The position numbers were made by a program, and so were the translations under genes. A model generated the notes under the pieces. It searched no databases and was not told where the DNA came from. It saw nothing but the letters and a program-made list of their open reading frames with translations. Below, piece after piece: positions 55,179 through 62,749 of a stretch of 64,000 nucleotides of DNA. Origin of the DNA: Ruegeria arenilitoris (GTDB lineage Bacteria; Pseudomonadota; Alphaproteobacteria; Rhodobacterales; Rhodobacteraceae); contig NZ_WQHP01000002.1 of NCBI RefSeq assembly GCF_013035315.1, forward strand, positions 248,001-312,000, in the 5' to 3' direction. The first letter of the stretch is position 1, and every line of letters starts with the position of its first letter.

Positions 55179-56891
55179 ATGGACAGAAGGCTTACCACAG
55201 TGCTTGCAGCTGATATTGTCGGCTACTCAGCGCTGATGGATCGTGACCGGGGAGGTATGATTGCGGCACTCAAATCATTCCGTGAAGAAACGCTTCAGTG
55301 TCTGCTGGAAGACCATGATGGAACGCTGATCAAAAGTATGGGCGATGGTTGGATTGCCGAGTTCAAATCCACATCAGATGCCGCAGATTGCGCGATTGCA
55401 ATACAGTCAGCTCAAAAACCAGATGGTATCAAACTTCGAATTGGCATTCATACCGGCGAAGTCGTCACGGACGGCGATGACATTTTTGGTGACGGAATAA
55501 ATATTGCCTCTCGTCTCGAAGCGCTGGCCGAGCCGGATCAGGTTCTGATGTCAGACACCTCGCACAACAGTTTGGACCGTGGTGATGCATCTCACTTCGA
55601 AGGCGGTGAGCAAACAGAATTGAAGAACATCACACGCCGCATCGGTGTTTGGTGCTGGCCTAAAGGCACTTCGGCCAATCTTTCAGCAACAACGGATGTC
55701 AGGCCCGGGATTGCTGTGCTTCCGTTCGACAATATGTCCGGTGATCCCGAACAGGAGTTTTTTGCAGACGGCATTACCGAGGACATCATCACAGAACTGT
55801 CTCGTTTTCGCTGGCTGATGGTGTTGGCCCGAAACTCGTCATTCACGTTCAAAGGTAAAAGCACGGATATACGCGAAGTCGGGCGTATTCTTGGCGTGCG
55901 GTATGTTCTGGAGGGCTCGGTCCGACGTGCGGGCCAGCGCGTGCGCATTACCGGGCAGCTGATTGATGCGGAAAACGGCAGTCATCTTTGGGCAGATCGC
56001 TTTGACGGCGTACTTGATGATATTTTTGACCTTCAAGACAAAGTCACCGTTGAGGTCGTCACAGCGATTGAGCCATCTCTGAGGCACGCTGAAACAAACC
56101 GAGCACGAGCGAAACCAACGGACAATTTGGAAGCTTACGAACTGTACCTTCGGGCGCAATCGCACTTCCATCTTTTGACCGACGATGACAACCGCAAGGC
56201 CATAAGACTAACAACACTCGCACTGGATCGTGATCCAGACTATGCATCCGCATCCGGGCTGTTGGCTTGGTTGCATATTCAACGAATGGTTCAAGGGCTT
56301 GAACCTATTGGTGAGGGACCAAAAGAAGCTGTCACGGCCGCTGAACGAGTGCTTGTGAGCGATCGTGCAGACGGGATAGCAATGGCGTATGCGGCCCATT
56401 CTATCTCGATGCTCGCACGAGACCTGCCGCGTGCGCGGGTCGTTTTTAAACAAGCGCTCAAGCAAAATCCAAACGCTGCAACAGTTCACATGTTGGCATC
56501 CATCAACCTTTGCTTGCTTGATAGGCCAAAGGAGGCGCTGACACACGCGGTTCAATCTGTCGACCTCAGTCCACATGATCCGTTGCGCCACGCGGCCTAT
56601 CTTGCTCAGGCAAGCGCACTCTTTCAGCTTGGGCGGTTTGAAGAAGCGGCCAGTGCCTGCCGGGAGGCTTTGTCCGTGCGATCCAGCTTCGTTATGAGTC
56701 ATCTTATGCTGATCGCTTCTCTGGGGCACCTGACCGAGCAAGAAGCGGCTCGCAAAGCCGTCAAAGACCTGCAGATGCTTCGCCCGGGCCTGACAGCCGC
56801 CTCAACTGAAACCAACTTACCAATCTTCACTGTTCCATCCTGTGCAAATGACTGGCGTGAAGGTTGGTTAAAGGCTGGGTTGCCGCAATAA
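55179..56891 (+). CDS. Class III adenylate/guanylate cyclase with TolB-like domain and TPRs (second copy)
   Basis: 570 residues; GGGGGG lies a few bases before the ATG. The cyclase domain starts at the very N-terminus: D12 (AADIVGYSALM), D56 (SMGDGWIAEF) and N108/R112 (GINIASRLE) are all present, so it should be active. TolB-like region ~170-290 (GIAVLPFDNMSGDPEQEFFADGITEDI); C-terminal TPR-like repeats. Same architecture as the protein at 23048, but only moderately similar, and shorter in the cyclase module. Confidence 0.9.
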   Translation: MDRRLTTVLAADIVGYSALMDRDRGGMIAALKSFREETLQCLLEDHDGTLIKSMGDGWIAEFKSTSDAADCAIAIQSAQKPDGIKLRIGIHTGEVVTDGDDIFGDGINIASRLEALAEPDQVLMSDTSHNSLDRGDASHFEGGEQTELKNITRRIGVWCWPKGTSANLSATTDVRPGIAVLPFDNMSGDPEQEFFADGITEDIITELSRFRWLMVLARNSSFTFKGKSTDIREVGRILGVRYVLEGSVRRAGQRVRITGQLIDAENGSHLWADRFDGVLDDIFDLQDKVTVEVVTAIEPSLRHAETNRARAKPTDNLEAYELYLRAQSHFHLLTDDDNRKAIRLTTLALDRDPDYASASGLLAWLHIQRMVQGLEPIGEGPKEAVTAAERVLVSDRADGIAMAYAAHSISMLARDLPRARVVFKQALKQNPNAATVHMLASINLCLLDRPKEALTHAVQSVDLSPHDPLRHAAYLAQASALFQLGRFEEAASACREALSVRSSFVMSHLMLIASLGHLTEQEAARKAVKDLQMLRPGLTAASTETNLPIFTVPSCANDWREGWLKAGLPQ

Positions 56892-57111
56892 GTGACTGGA
56901 AACCGGCGAAATCCCACCTCTGCAGAACGTCTCTGAAGCGCGCCATCTTCTGCGTGTCGGCCACGAGTTCTTGCATGCCATCGCTAACACCTCCTTCGGG
57001 CATAGATGGCTCTTCAAAACCACATGCGTTGCACGCGGCTTTCTCAGCAGTAATCACCGTGTCCGGAGATCCGCATTCTGGACATCTCGCGAGGACATCA
57101 TCGTTGAACAT
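56827..57111 (-). CDS. Small zinc-ribbon protein (putative)
   Basis: 94 residues. The N-terminus carries two CxxC knuckles (CPEC at 10-13 and CNAC at 27-30), spaced as in a zinc ribbon. GGAGG lies 12 bases upstream of the ATG. The C-terminal ~20 residues overlap the end of the cyclase gene on the other strand by 65 bases, which is unusual and lowers confidence. No known family beyond the ribbon. Confidence 0.5.
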   Translation of the reverse strand: MFNDDVLARCPECGSPDTVITAEKAACNACGFEEPSMPEGGVSDGMQELVADTQKMARFRDVLQRWDFAGFQSLIAATQPLTNLHASHLHRMEQ

Positions 57112-57150
57112 ACCTCAGCTTTTCCTCCATTTCTCATTGCCAGAGCCAGG

Positions 57151-57401
57151 TCCGCCCGCGGCGCCCTTGTTGGCGAAGACGCGCTGTTGGACGCGATCGA
57201 AACCGGAAAGCTGTCTGCGGCAGGCCTTGATTGTTTAAGACAGAACCGGATGGTAACCCAAAGTTCGCCGCGTACGAGAACATCTTCACGTAGCCGCATA
57301 TCGGAAGCGCAACGACGAAAACCCGCGACGCAATGGGCTTTCGCGCCTTGGATAATTTGGACGCATTCTTTGCTGGCAAAACACCCCGAGACCTTTTGTA
57401 G
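57151..57401 (+). pseudogene. Broken D-2-hydroxyacid dehydrogenase (C-terminal remnant)
   Basis: Frame 1 reads SARGALVGEDALLDAIETG then KLSAAGLD, the end of the NAD-binding domain. After a one-base deletion in a T run near 57231, the other frame continues TEPDGNPKFAAYENIFT, a stop (TAG), then PHIGSATTKTRDAMGFRALD and NLDAFFAGKTPRDLL, ending at 57401. Both halves match the C-terminus of glyoxylate/hydroxypyruvate-reductase-type enzymes. N-terminal two thirds missing. Fifteen bases further on begins the intact beta-hydroxyacid dehydrogenase. Confidence 0.8.
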
Positions 57402-57415
57402 AAGAGGACACTTTA

Positions 57416-58288
57416 ATGGCAAAACTAGCTTTCCTCGGATTAGGCGTAATGGGTTACCCAATGGCCGGTCACCTAAAGGCAGCGGGGCACGACGTTACGG
57501 TTTACAATCGAACAATCGCCAAAGCCGATGCGTGGGTGGCGGAACATGGTGGCTCTGCGCGCGCTACACCCCGCGAAGCTGCCGAAGGTGCAGAGTTCGT
57601 CATGACATGCGTCGGGAATGACGATGATCTTCGGAACGTTTGCATTGGGCCAGACGGCGCGTTCGGTGGCATGTCGCAGAGCGCAACGCTGGTCGGCCAC
57701 ACGACGGTCTGTGCCAAGGTCACGCGCGAACTTTACACTGCGGAGAAAGAACAAAGCCTGGGTTTTTTGGATGCGCCAATCTCCGGCGGTCAGGCCGGGG
57801 TAGAAAACGGCGTACTTTCGATAATGTGCGGAGGCGATCAATCAGAATACGACGCTGCCCAACCTATCATACAAGTATACTCGAAAATATGCCGACGTAT
57901 TGGAGATAGCGGTGCTGGGCAATTAACAAAAATGAGCAACCAAATCGCAATTGCAGGATTGGTTCAGGGATTGAGCGAAGCACTGCACTTCGCCGAGAAA
58001 GCCGGCCTTGATGGACGCTCTGTTGTAGAAGTTATCAGCCAAGGCGCGGCCGGTAGTTGGCAGATGGACAACAGACACGAAACAATGCTCGAAGATCATT
58101 TCGACTACGGATTTGCAGTCGATTGGATGCGCAAGGATCTGGGTATATGTCTTGATACAGCCAACGAAACCGGCGAAAGTTTGCCAGTAACCGCACTGGT
58201 TGATCAATTCTACAAAGATGTCCAACAACTTGGGGGTGGTCGCTGGGACACCTCTTCGCTTCTCAAACGCCTTAGGGTGCTTGATTGA
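57416..58288 (+). CDS. NAD(P)-dependent beta-hydroxyacid dehydrogenase (HIBADH/GarR family)
   Basis: 290 residues. Rossmann motif FLGLGVMGYPMAGHLKAAGH (residues 5-24), substrate motif DAPISGGQAGVENGVLSIMCGG, and the catalytic lysine in QLTKMSNQIAIAGLVQGLSEA. It would oxidise a beta-hydroxyacid such as 3-hydroxyisobutyrate or tartronate semialdehyde (reverse). The decayed hydroxyacid dehydrogenase immediately upstream suggests they once formed an operon. Confidence 0.9.
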   Translation: MAKLAFLGLGVMGYPMAGHLKAAGHDVTVYNRTIAKADAWVAEHGGSARATPREAAEGAEFVMTCVGNDDDLRNVCIGPDGAFGGMSQSATLVGHTTVCAKVTRELYTAEKEQSLGFLDAPISGGQAGVENGVLSIMCGGDQSEYDAAQPIIQVYSKICRRIGDSGAGQLTKMSNQIAIAGLVQGLSEALHFAEKAGLDGRSVVEVISQGAAGSWQMDNRHETMLEDHFDYGFAVDWMRKDLGICLDTANETGESLPVTALVDQFYKDVQQLGGGRWDTSSLLKRLRVLD

Positions 58289-58343
58289 ACTACTAAATAA
58301 AGAAGCGCGCTGCGGGTTGCGGTAATCGGATGCGCAAACTTCG

Positions 58344-58613
58344 ATGTTTGTTTCACAATTCGGCATTGTTCAAGGCGGGAAACGTAGTGTGCAAAAAGCA
58401 ATTGAAGACGTTCGAGAGGTATTTGGCGTCAAGTACGGCGACAACCGACTTATTCCTCACGGCTGGCGGTACGCGGCTGCAAGGTTGCTAGCAGAGACCG
58501 ACTGCACGGATGCTCAAATTCAAGCCGTCTCGGGTCACAAGACCCTGGCAATGGTCCATAAGTATCGAGCGCAGGCGAGTCAGAAGAAAACTTCAAGGCT
58601 GACTCAACAGTGA
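58344..58613 (+). pseudogene. Tyrosine integrase C-terminal remnant A
   Basis: The frame holds the last part of a phage-type integrase: HGWRYAAARLLAETDCTDAQIQ (HxxR box), then VSGHKTLAMVHKYRAQASQK with GHK and the nucleophile tyrosine. The N-terminal and first-arginine parts are missing. It ends 107 bases before the partial tRNA-Leu copy at 58720, the normal int-att arrangement. Confidence 0.8.
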
Positions 58614-58719
58614 AGAAACCGCTGAAACGAAACAGAAACAGAACGTGAAAGTGCGAAACTCTCAACATCAACAAAAGAAGTGACATGGGCAAAATGCAAG
58701 AAAGTTCAATAAAAACAAA

Positions 58720-58774
58720 ATGGTGCGGGTGGAGGGACTTGAACCCCCACGCCTCGCGGCGCCAGAACCTAAAT
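58720..58774. repeat. attachment-site copy: 55-bp duplicate of the tRNA-Leu 3' half
   Basis: Matches 59459-59513 in 54 of 55 positions and corresponds to the anticodon-loop-to-CCA part of tRNA-Leu. After it the sequence is unrelated and AT-rich. It is an att site left by integration at the tRNA 3' end. Confidence 0.88.
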
Positions 58775-58918
58775 TTTGCGAATATCGTTATAAATCAATC
58801 ATTTATTAAAATAGTTTCCCAAGACATAGCGGGAACAAAGTTAGAAACCGGGAAACTCTACTCCCTCAACTTCTCACTCTGCCACCGGATTTACCATCGA
58901 CTTTCTGAATGACTTAAT

Positions 58919-59194
58919 TCAGGGCCTATCGCGCCAAGCGTTGCGCAGGGTCATAGGTAACGCGCCGTCGTTGCCCACATACAAGAAGTCCAGGGACACG
59001 TCGTACTTCTTCCGAATGGACAGCGCGCCGTCTAACGACAACCGCTGAGTCCCGGCTTCCCATAATGACAAAGCAGAGCGTTTTGCGCCGATAGCTTCGG
59101 CGTAATCCGCTTGCGTCAGTTTAACAACTTTTTCCCTGTGCCATTTAAGGCGCTCGGCAATATCTGCGAAGGGTCGCGGCTTTTTTGAGGTCAT
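58919..59194 (-). CDS. XRE-family helix-turn-helix regulator
   Basis: 91 residues from ATG 59194 (an in-frame start at 59230 adds 12 residues). The HTH is RLKWHREKVVKLTQADYAEAIGAKRSALSLWEAGTQRLSLDGALSIRKKYDVSLDFLY (spread over residues ~14-70), the phage-repressor-like pattern. It is the only complete gene between the two att copies, so it was probably the element's repressor. Confidence 0.82.
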   Translation of the reverse strand: MTSKKPRPFADIAERLKWHREKVVKLTQADYAEAIGAKRSALSLWEAGTQRLSLDGALSIRKKYDVSLDFLYVGNDGALPMTLRNAWRDRP

Positions 59195-59245
59195 GCAGGC
59201 GAGTTTCTTTTGCTTTAAGTCACGGCGCAAGCGCTGATTTCATGA

Positions 59246-59344
59246 GATTCAATCGGTCACAAGACCATTGAAACGGTCAGGAAATACCGCAGCCAAGCGA
59301 ACCAAAAACCACTGTCAAAACTGGCGCAGGATCGGCGTGGCTAG
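59246..59344 (+). pseudogene. Tyrosine integrase C-terminal remnant B
   Basis: The frame SIGHKTIETVRKYRSQANQK then PLSKLAQDRRG and stop is the end of a tyrosine recombinase: GHK box, nucleophile Tyr, basic tail. It directly follows a stop codon, so only the last 32 residues remain. It ends 115 bases before the tRNA-Leu gene, mirroring remnant A and the first att copy. Confidence 0.75.
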
Positions 59345-59458
59345 ATTCGCGGAACAGAACAAAAACGAAACGGGAAACTGTGCAACAAACTGGGAAACTC
59401 TATAGCGATGCCGTGCCACCAATTACAAGATATTGGTAAATTATCGTTAAATTTCAAT

Positions 59459-59513
59459 ATGGTGCGGGTGGAGGGACTTGAACCCCCACGCCTTGCGGCG
59501 CCAGAACCTAAAT
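59459..59513. repeat. attachment site within tRNA-Leu (second 55-bp copy)
   Basis: The 3' half of the intact tRNA-Leu gene; one mismatch to 58720-58774 (T versus C in the variable arm). It marks the integration crossover region. Confidence 0.88.
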
Positions 59514-59544
59514 CTGGTGCGTCTACCAATTTCGCCACACCCGC
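59460..59544 (-). tRNA. tRNA-Leu (anticodon UAG)
   Basis: 85 nt including an encoded CCA (59460-59462). The acceptor GCGGGTG pairs with CACCCGC. The anticodon stem CCAGA/TCTGG encloses TTTAGGT (anticodon TAG at positions 34-36), and a long variable arm (GCGCCGCAAGGCGT) marks a class II leucine tRNA. The T-loop is GGTTCAAGTCC. The gene served as an integration site, and its 3' half is duplicated at 58720. Confidence 0.95.
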
Positions 59545-60073
59545 AACTCTGACACATGGTGCCAAGATGACGCGCTGAATAGCAAAGCTTGCGACGGAGT
59601 GCGAGAGGTAAAATGAGGTCGCGCTCAAGATTATTGATTACGTGACGGCAACAGACTTTTTCGGTCGGGCTAGTGTGGCTAGGACCCAAAATCGAAACGC
59701 GTTCAAGGCAGTTTTCCACCCATAGGTTTGGGCTAGCTGCTGCATTCTAAAATGCGGCTGCAAATTAAAACGGTAGAAGAAAAGACCTTTCCATGATGTG
59801 TAACTAGTTGATTTATTGTTGATGACTTAGATACACTGACATTTTATTGTCCGTTATTTATAAACACCCTCACGTTGAGTTTGTTTTCTTAAATCCGCCG
59901 AAACGGGCAGCCTCAATTATTTGTTCTCAAGGTCTCCCCCGACCAATAAAAGGGAGCATTCAGCATTGCTCAGCTGTACAGTCTCAAGCCACGCGTCACG
60001 AAAAATAATTTATTTTCAATAATATAAACTTCTACCATCAACGATACAGCACCGGTTCGCTTATAGGTCAATT
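59545..60073. other. AT-rich spacer between tRNA-Leu and the dynamin module
   Basis: About 530 bases, clearly AT-richer than the flanking genes. No convincing ORF, RNA or repeat; several TATAAT-like stretches (e.g. AATATAAAC near 60019) that could be a promoter for the module downstream. Confidence 0.4.
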
Positions 60074-60325
60074 ATGACCGCACGCAAAACTACGGTACAG
60101 TCGCCGAAGCCCTTGGCATTGAAAAACTTCTCGCTTTGGTTGCGCGCTTACTACTGTCAGCAAACACAATTGCGCCACAATTCAAACGCCAAAATATCTT
60201 ATTCGCGTCAAATTAAGACCGCCTTGGACGTCATTCTTGGTCGGGTGGGAGTTAATGAGTCTTTTTGCCTTAGGGCGTTGTACGAGTGTTTCAGCTCAAC
60301 TCCAGTACAAGGGTCTGTACCGTGA
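60074..60325 (+). CDS. Small basic hypothetical protein upstream of the dynamin module
   Basis: 83 residues, Lys/Arg-rich at the start (MTARKTTVQSPKPLALKNF). An AGGT lies six bases before the ATG. The stop overlaps the GTG of the next ORF (GTGA at 60322-60325), suggesting translational coupling. No known family; base composition is lower in GC than the following genes. Confidence 0.4.
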   Translation: MTARKTTVQSPKPLALKNFSLWLRAYYCQQTQLRHNSNAKISYSRQIKTALDVILGRVGVNESFCLRALYECFSSTPVQGSVP

Positions 60326-60726
60326 CCAATATGATGAACTCCGCTGCTGCCGAGCAAGAAGCCATTGGCCTTGCGCGCGAAAGTTTTCTTGGTGAACTCA
60401 AAACCCTGAACCGAAATCATCCGAATACCGGTTTCGGTGTCTCTTTGCGCACGCATTCTGGCAGGCAATATCTGCTGGCCAATGCAAGGATGCCCCTGCC
60501 GGAAACCAAATCCGAAGGGTTTCCGACCGGCCGCCGCGTCGCGTGCCTTGAGAACAGCGAACGCTTCCGCTCAATCGAGGTACTGGCCGATTGCCACGCT
60601 TATGAATCGATGTCGCCGGGGGCCGAAGCGGCCATCCTGGGCAATGCTCTGAACCTGATCGCACGCATCGACTCGTTGACCAGCACGCCAGCTGAACAGT
60701 TGGCCGCCACAGGAACCGGAGGCTGA
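60322..60726 (+). CDS. Conserved-looking small protein of the dynamin module
   Basis: ~134 residues from GTG 60322 with AAGGG ten bases upstream (ATG 60331 is an alternative). Mostly soluble, mixed alpha/beta; the middle (GFGVSLRTHSGRQYLLANARMP) suggests beta strands and the end (SMSPGAEAAILGNALNLIARIDSL) an alpha helix. Not recognised. It is three bases from the first dynamin gene, so it is almost certainly part of the same operon and perhaps a regulatory or adaptor subunit. Confidence 0.6.
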   Translation: MTNMMNSAAAEQEAIGLARESFLGELKTLNRNHPNTGFGVSLRTHSGRQYLLANARMPLPETKSEGFPTGRRVACLENSERFRSIEVLADCHAYESMSPGAEAAILGNALNLIARIDSLTSTPAEQLAATGTGG

Positions 60727-60728
60727 AC

Positions 60729-62741
60729 ATGGCGCGCAACGACCATCTTCTGTCAGTTGGCAATGAGGCACTGACGCCCATGACGTCGGCGATGACTGCG
60801 CTGACTACACAGATCGATCAATTGACAGAAGTAGCGGATGCGCGATCGTCCGCCCGTCTTGCCACGCTCAAGACGCGGATGGAGAACTTTACGGCCAGCG
60901 TCACCATGGTCGGGCAGGTCAAGGCAGGCAAATCCTCGATCGTGAACATTCTGGCCGGGCGCCCTGCTCTGCTGCCGTCTGACGTGAACCCGTGGACCTC
61001 TGTGGTGACCACGCTGAACATCAATACCCGGACCGAAGGCGATAAACGGGCCAAGTTTACCTTCTTTGAGCAAGAAGAATGGGACAATCTAATGGTTGGC
61101 GGAGGCCGCCTAGGCGAGCTGGCCAACCGCGCGGGCGCCGATGACGAGATGGAGGATATCCGCCGTCAGATCGGAGAGATGAAGGCGAAATCCGAAGCGC
61201 GCTTGGGCCAACATTTCGATCTAATCCTGGGCCAAAGCCATCAGTACGACTATTTCGACGAAGAACTGATCCAGCGTTACGTTTGTCTGGGTGATGAGGA
61301 CGATCCGGACATCAACCCAAAAACCGGGCGGTTTGCCGATGTGACCAAATCGGCGGAACTGTACATGGACATTCCGCAATACCCGATTTCGCTGAAGCTC
61401 TGCGACACCCCCGGCGTGAACGATACCTTCATGGTGCGCGAGCAGATCACTCTGCGCAGCTTACGCGGTTCTGAGGTTTGCGTTGTTGTTCTGGCCGCAA
61501 GCCAGGCGCTGACGACCATGGACATGGCGCTGATGCGGATCATTGCGCAGTTCGAAAACCGGCAGATCATCCTGTTCGTGAACCGGATCGACGAACTGGC
61601 CGATCCGGTGAACCAGGTCCCGGAGATCCGAGATCGCATTCAGGACACGCTGAAACAGAACAATATCGACGCCAATACCAGCGTTGTTTTTGGTAGTGCG
61701 CTTTGGGCCGAGGCAGCTTTGACGGGCAATCCCGAGATTTTGTCGGATGAGTCACGGGAAGCATTGAATACTTTCTATCTGGCGGCTGGTTTCGGCGATC
61801 AGGCACCCTCGCTCGACAAGATCTGGGCGCTGTCCGGCCTGCCTGACCTTTTGTTGGCGATGAACGAACGCATCGCTGAAGGCGCGGGCAACCGTTTGCT
61901 GGATCGTGTGCGGCACCGGGCTCGCAATATCGCCAGCCAGATACGCGCCACTGCTGTTGCCAAAAACCTCTCGGGTTCAGAAGGTCTGGCCCGTGATCTG
62001 GACGGCGTTTCACCTGAAGAAGCAGTCGCGAAGATCACAGATCAGTATGACAAGAAGGCGGCTGAACTGACGGCCTCGTTACGAGCCAAAGTGCTGGAGC
62101 GGCTGAATTCGGCGGAGGCTAATTTCGTCAAACGCGCGACAGATTCTCTGATCGCGCACCTCGAGGTGAATGGCGAACAAGGTACGTGGCAGTATGACCC
62201 CGCAGGCCTTCGGACATTGCAGAAAGCGGCTTATTTCAGCTTTGCGCGGTCAATGCGCAAAGAGGCTGGTGCGCTGTACGGTGCTGCAGCAGCTGATGTT
62301 GAGGCGCTGTACCAGAAAATCCTGGGCAACCACTTGGGTGAGTTCAGTATCGAAGCGCCAATTGTACCCCGTGTTCCGCCGCCACTTGGCATCGGACGCA
62401 CGATCGCATTGGACTTGCAAAGCACATGGTGGCGCAGGTGGTGGCAACGCCGCAAGGGGTTCGAAGCCTATGCGGCGGATTACACCCGCCTGATCGCGTC
62501 CGAAGCAAATTCGATCACCAAAGATATCGAGGAAAATCAGGTCGCTGCGGTGTTGGAAAACGTGCGCGCGGTCCTGTCGGATTTCCTGCGTGAGCAGAAG
62601 GAGACGTTGCTGAGCATTTCAGCATCGGCCGAGAATGACCCCAATCGTAACGCGGCTCTGATGGCGGGACTGACGCCCCAGAAATCGCGAGACGACATTC
62701 TGGGCGACATCCTGAAAGATCTTAGTAACGAGGCAGCATAA
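60729..62741 (+). CDS. Bacterial dynamin-like GTPase (first)
   Basis: 670 residues. G1 is GQVKAGKSS (62-70), the G2 threonine lies in NPWTSVVTT (~residues 88-95), G3 is DTPG (226-229) and G4 is NRID (285-288). After G4 come helical stalk segments. Near residue 567 is an aromatic-basic patch (WWRRWW, 567-572), a plausible membrane-insertion paddle. About 100 acidic residues separate G2 and G3, an insert longer than in small GTPases. Large dynamin-like proteins remodel or protect membranes; some bacterial ones defend against phage lysis. Eight bases separate it from the next GTPase. Confidence 0.88.
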   Translation: MARNDHLLSVGNEALTPMTSAMTALTTQIDQLTEVADARSSARLATLKTRMENFTASVTMVGQVKAGKSSIVNILAGRPALLPSDVNPWTSVVTTLNINTRTEGDKRAKFTFFEQEEWDNLMVGGGRLGELANRAGADDEMEDIRRQIGEMKAKSEARLGQHFDLILGQSHQYDYFDEELIQRYVCLGDEDDPDINPKTGRFADVTKSAELYMDIPQYPISLKLCDTPGVNDTFMVREQITLRSLRGSEVCVVVLAASQALTTMDMALMRIIAQFENRQIILFVNRIDELADPVNQVPEIRDRIQDTLKQNNIDANTSVVFGSALWAEAALTGNPEILSDESREALNTFYLAAGFGDQAPSLDKIWALSGLPDLLLAMNERIAEGAGNRLLDRVRHRARNIASQIRATAVAKNLSGSEGLARDLDGVSPEEAVAKITDQYDKKAAELTASLRAKVLERLNSAEANFVKRATDSLIAHLEVNGEQGTWQYDPAGLRTLQKAAYFSFARSMRKEAGALYGAAAADVEALYQKILGNHLGEFSIEAPIVPRVPPPLGIGRTIALDLQSTWWRRWWQRRKGFEAYAADYTRLIASEANSITKDIEENQVAAVLENVRAVLSDFLREQKETLLSISASAENDPNRNAALMAGLTPQKSRDDILGDILKDLSNEAA

Positions 62742-62749
62742 GTAGCGAT

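Larger units (their letters stand above)
58813..59402. repeat. Dispersed GGGAAACT octamers in the integration scar
   Basis: The octamer occurs at 58813-58820 (inverted), 58850-58857, 59372-59379 and 59392-59399; two copies extend to GGGAAACTCTA (58850-58860, 59392-59402). They flank the att copies and look like arm-type binding sites for the integrase or excisionase. Confidence 0.45.

Noticed and set aside
58685..58912. 75-codon ORF through the partial tRNA copy
   Set aside because: It reads through the antisense strand of a tRNA fragment and AT-rich spacer; no ribosome binding site or domain.
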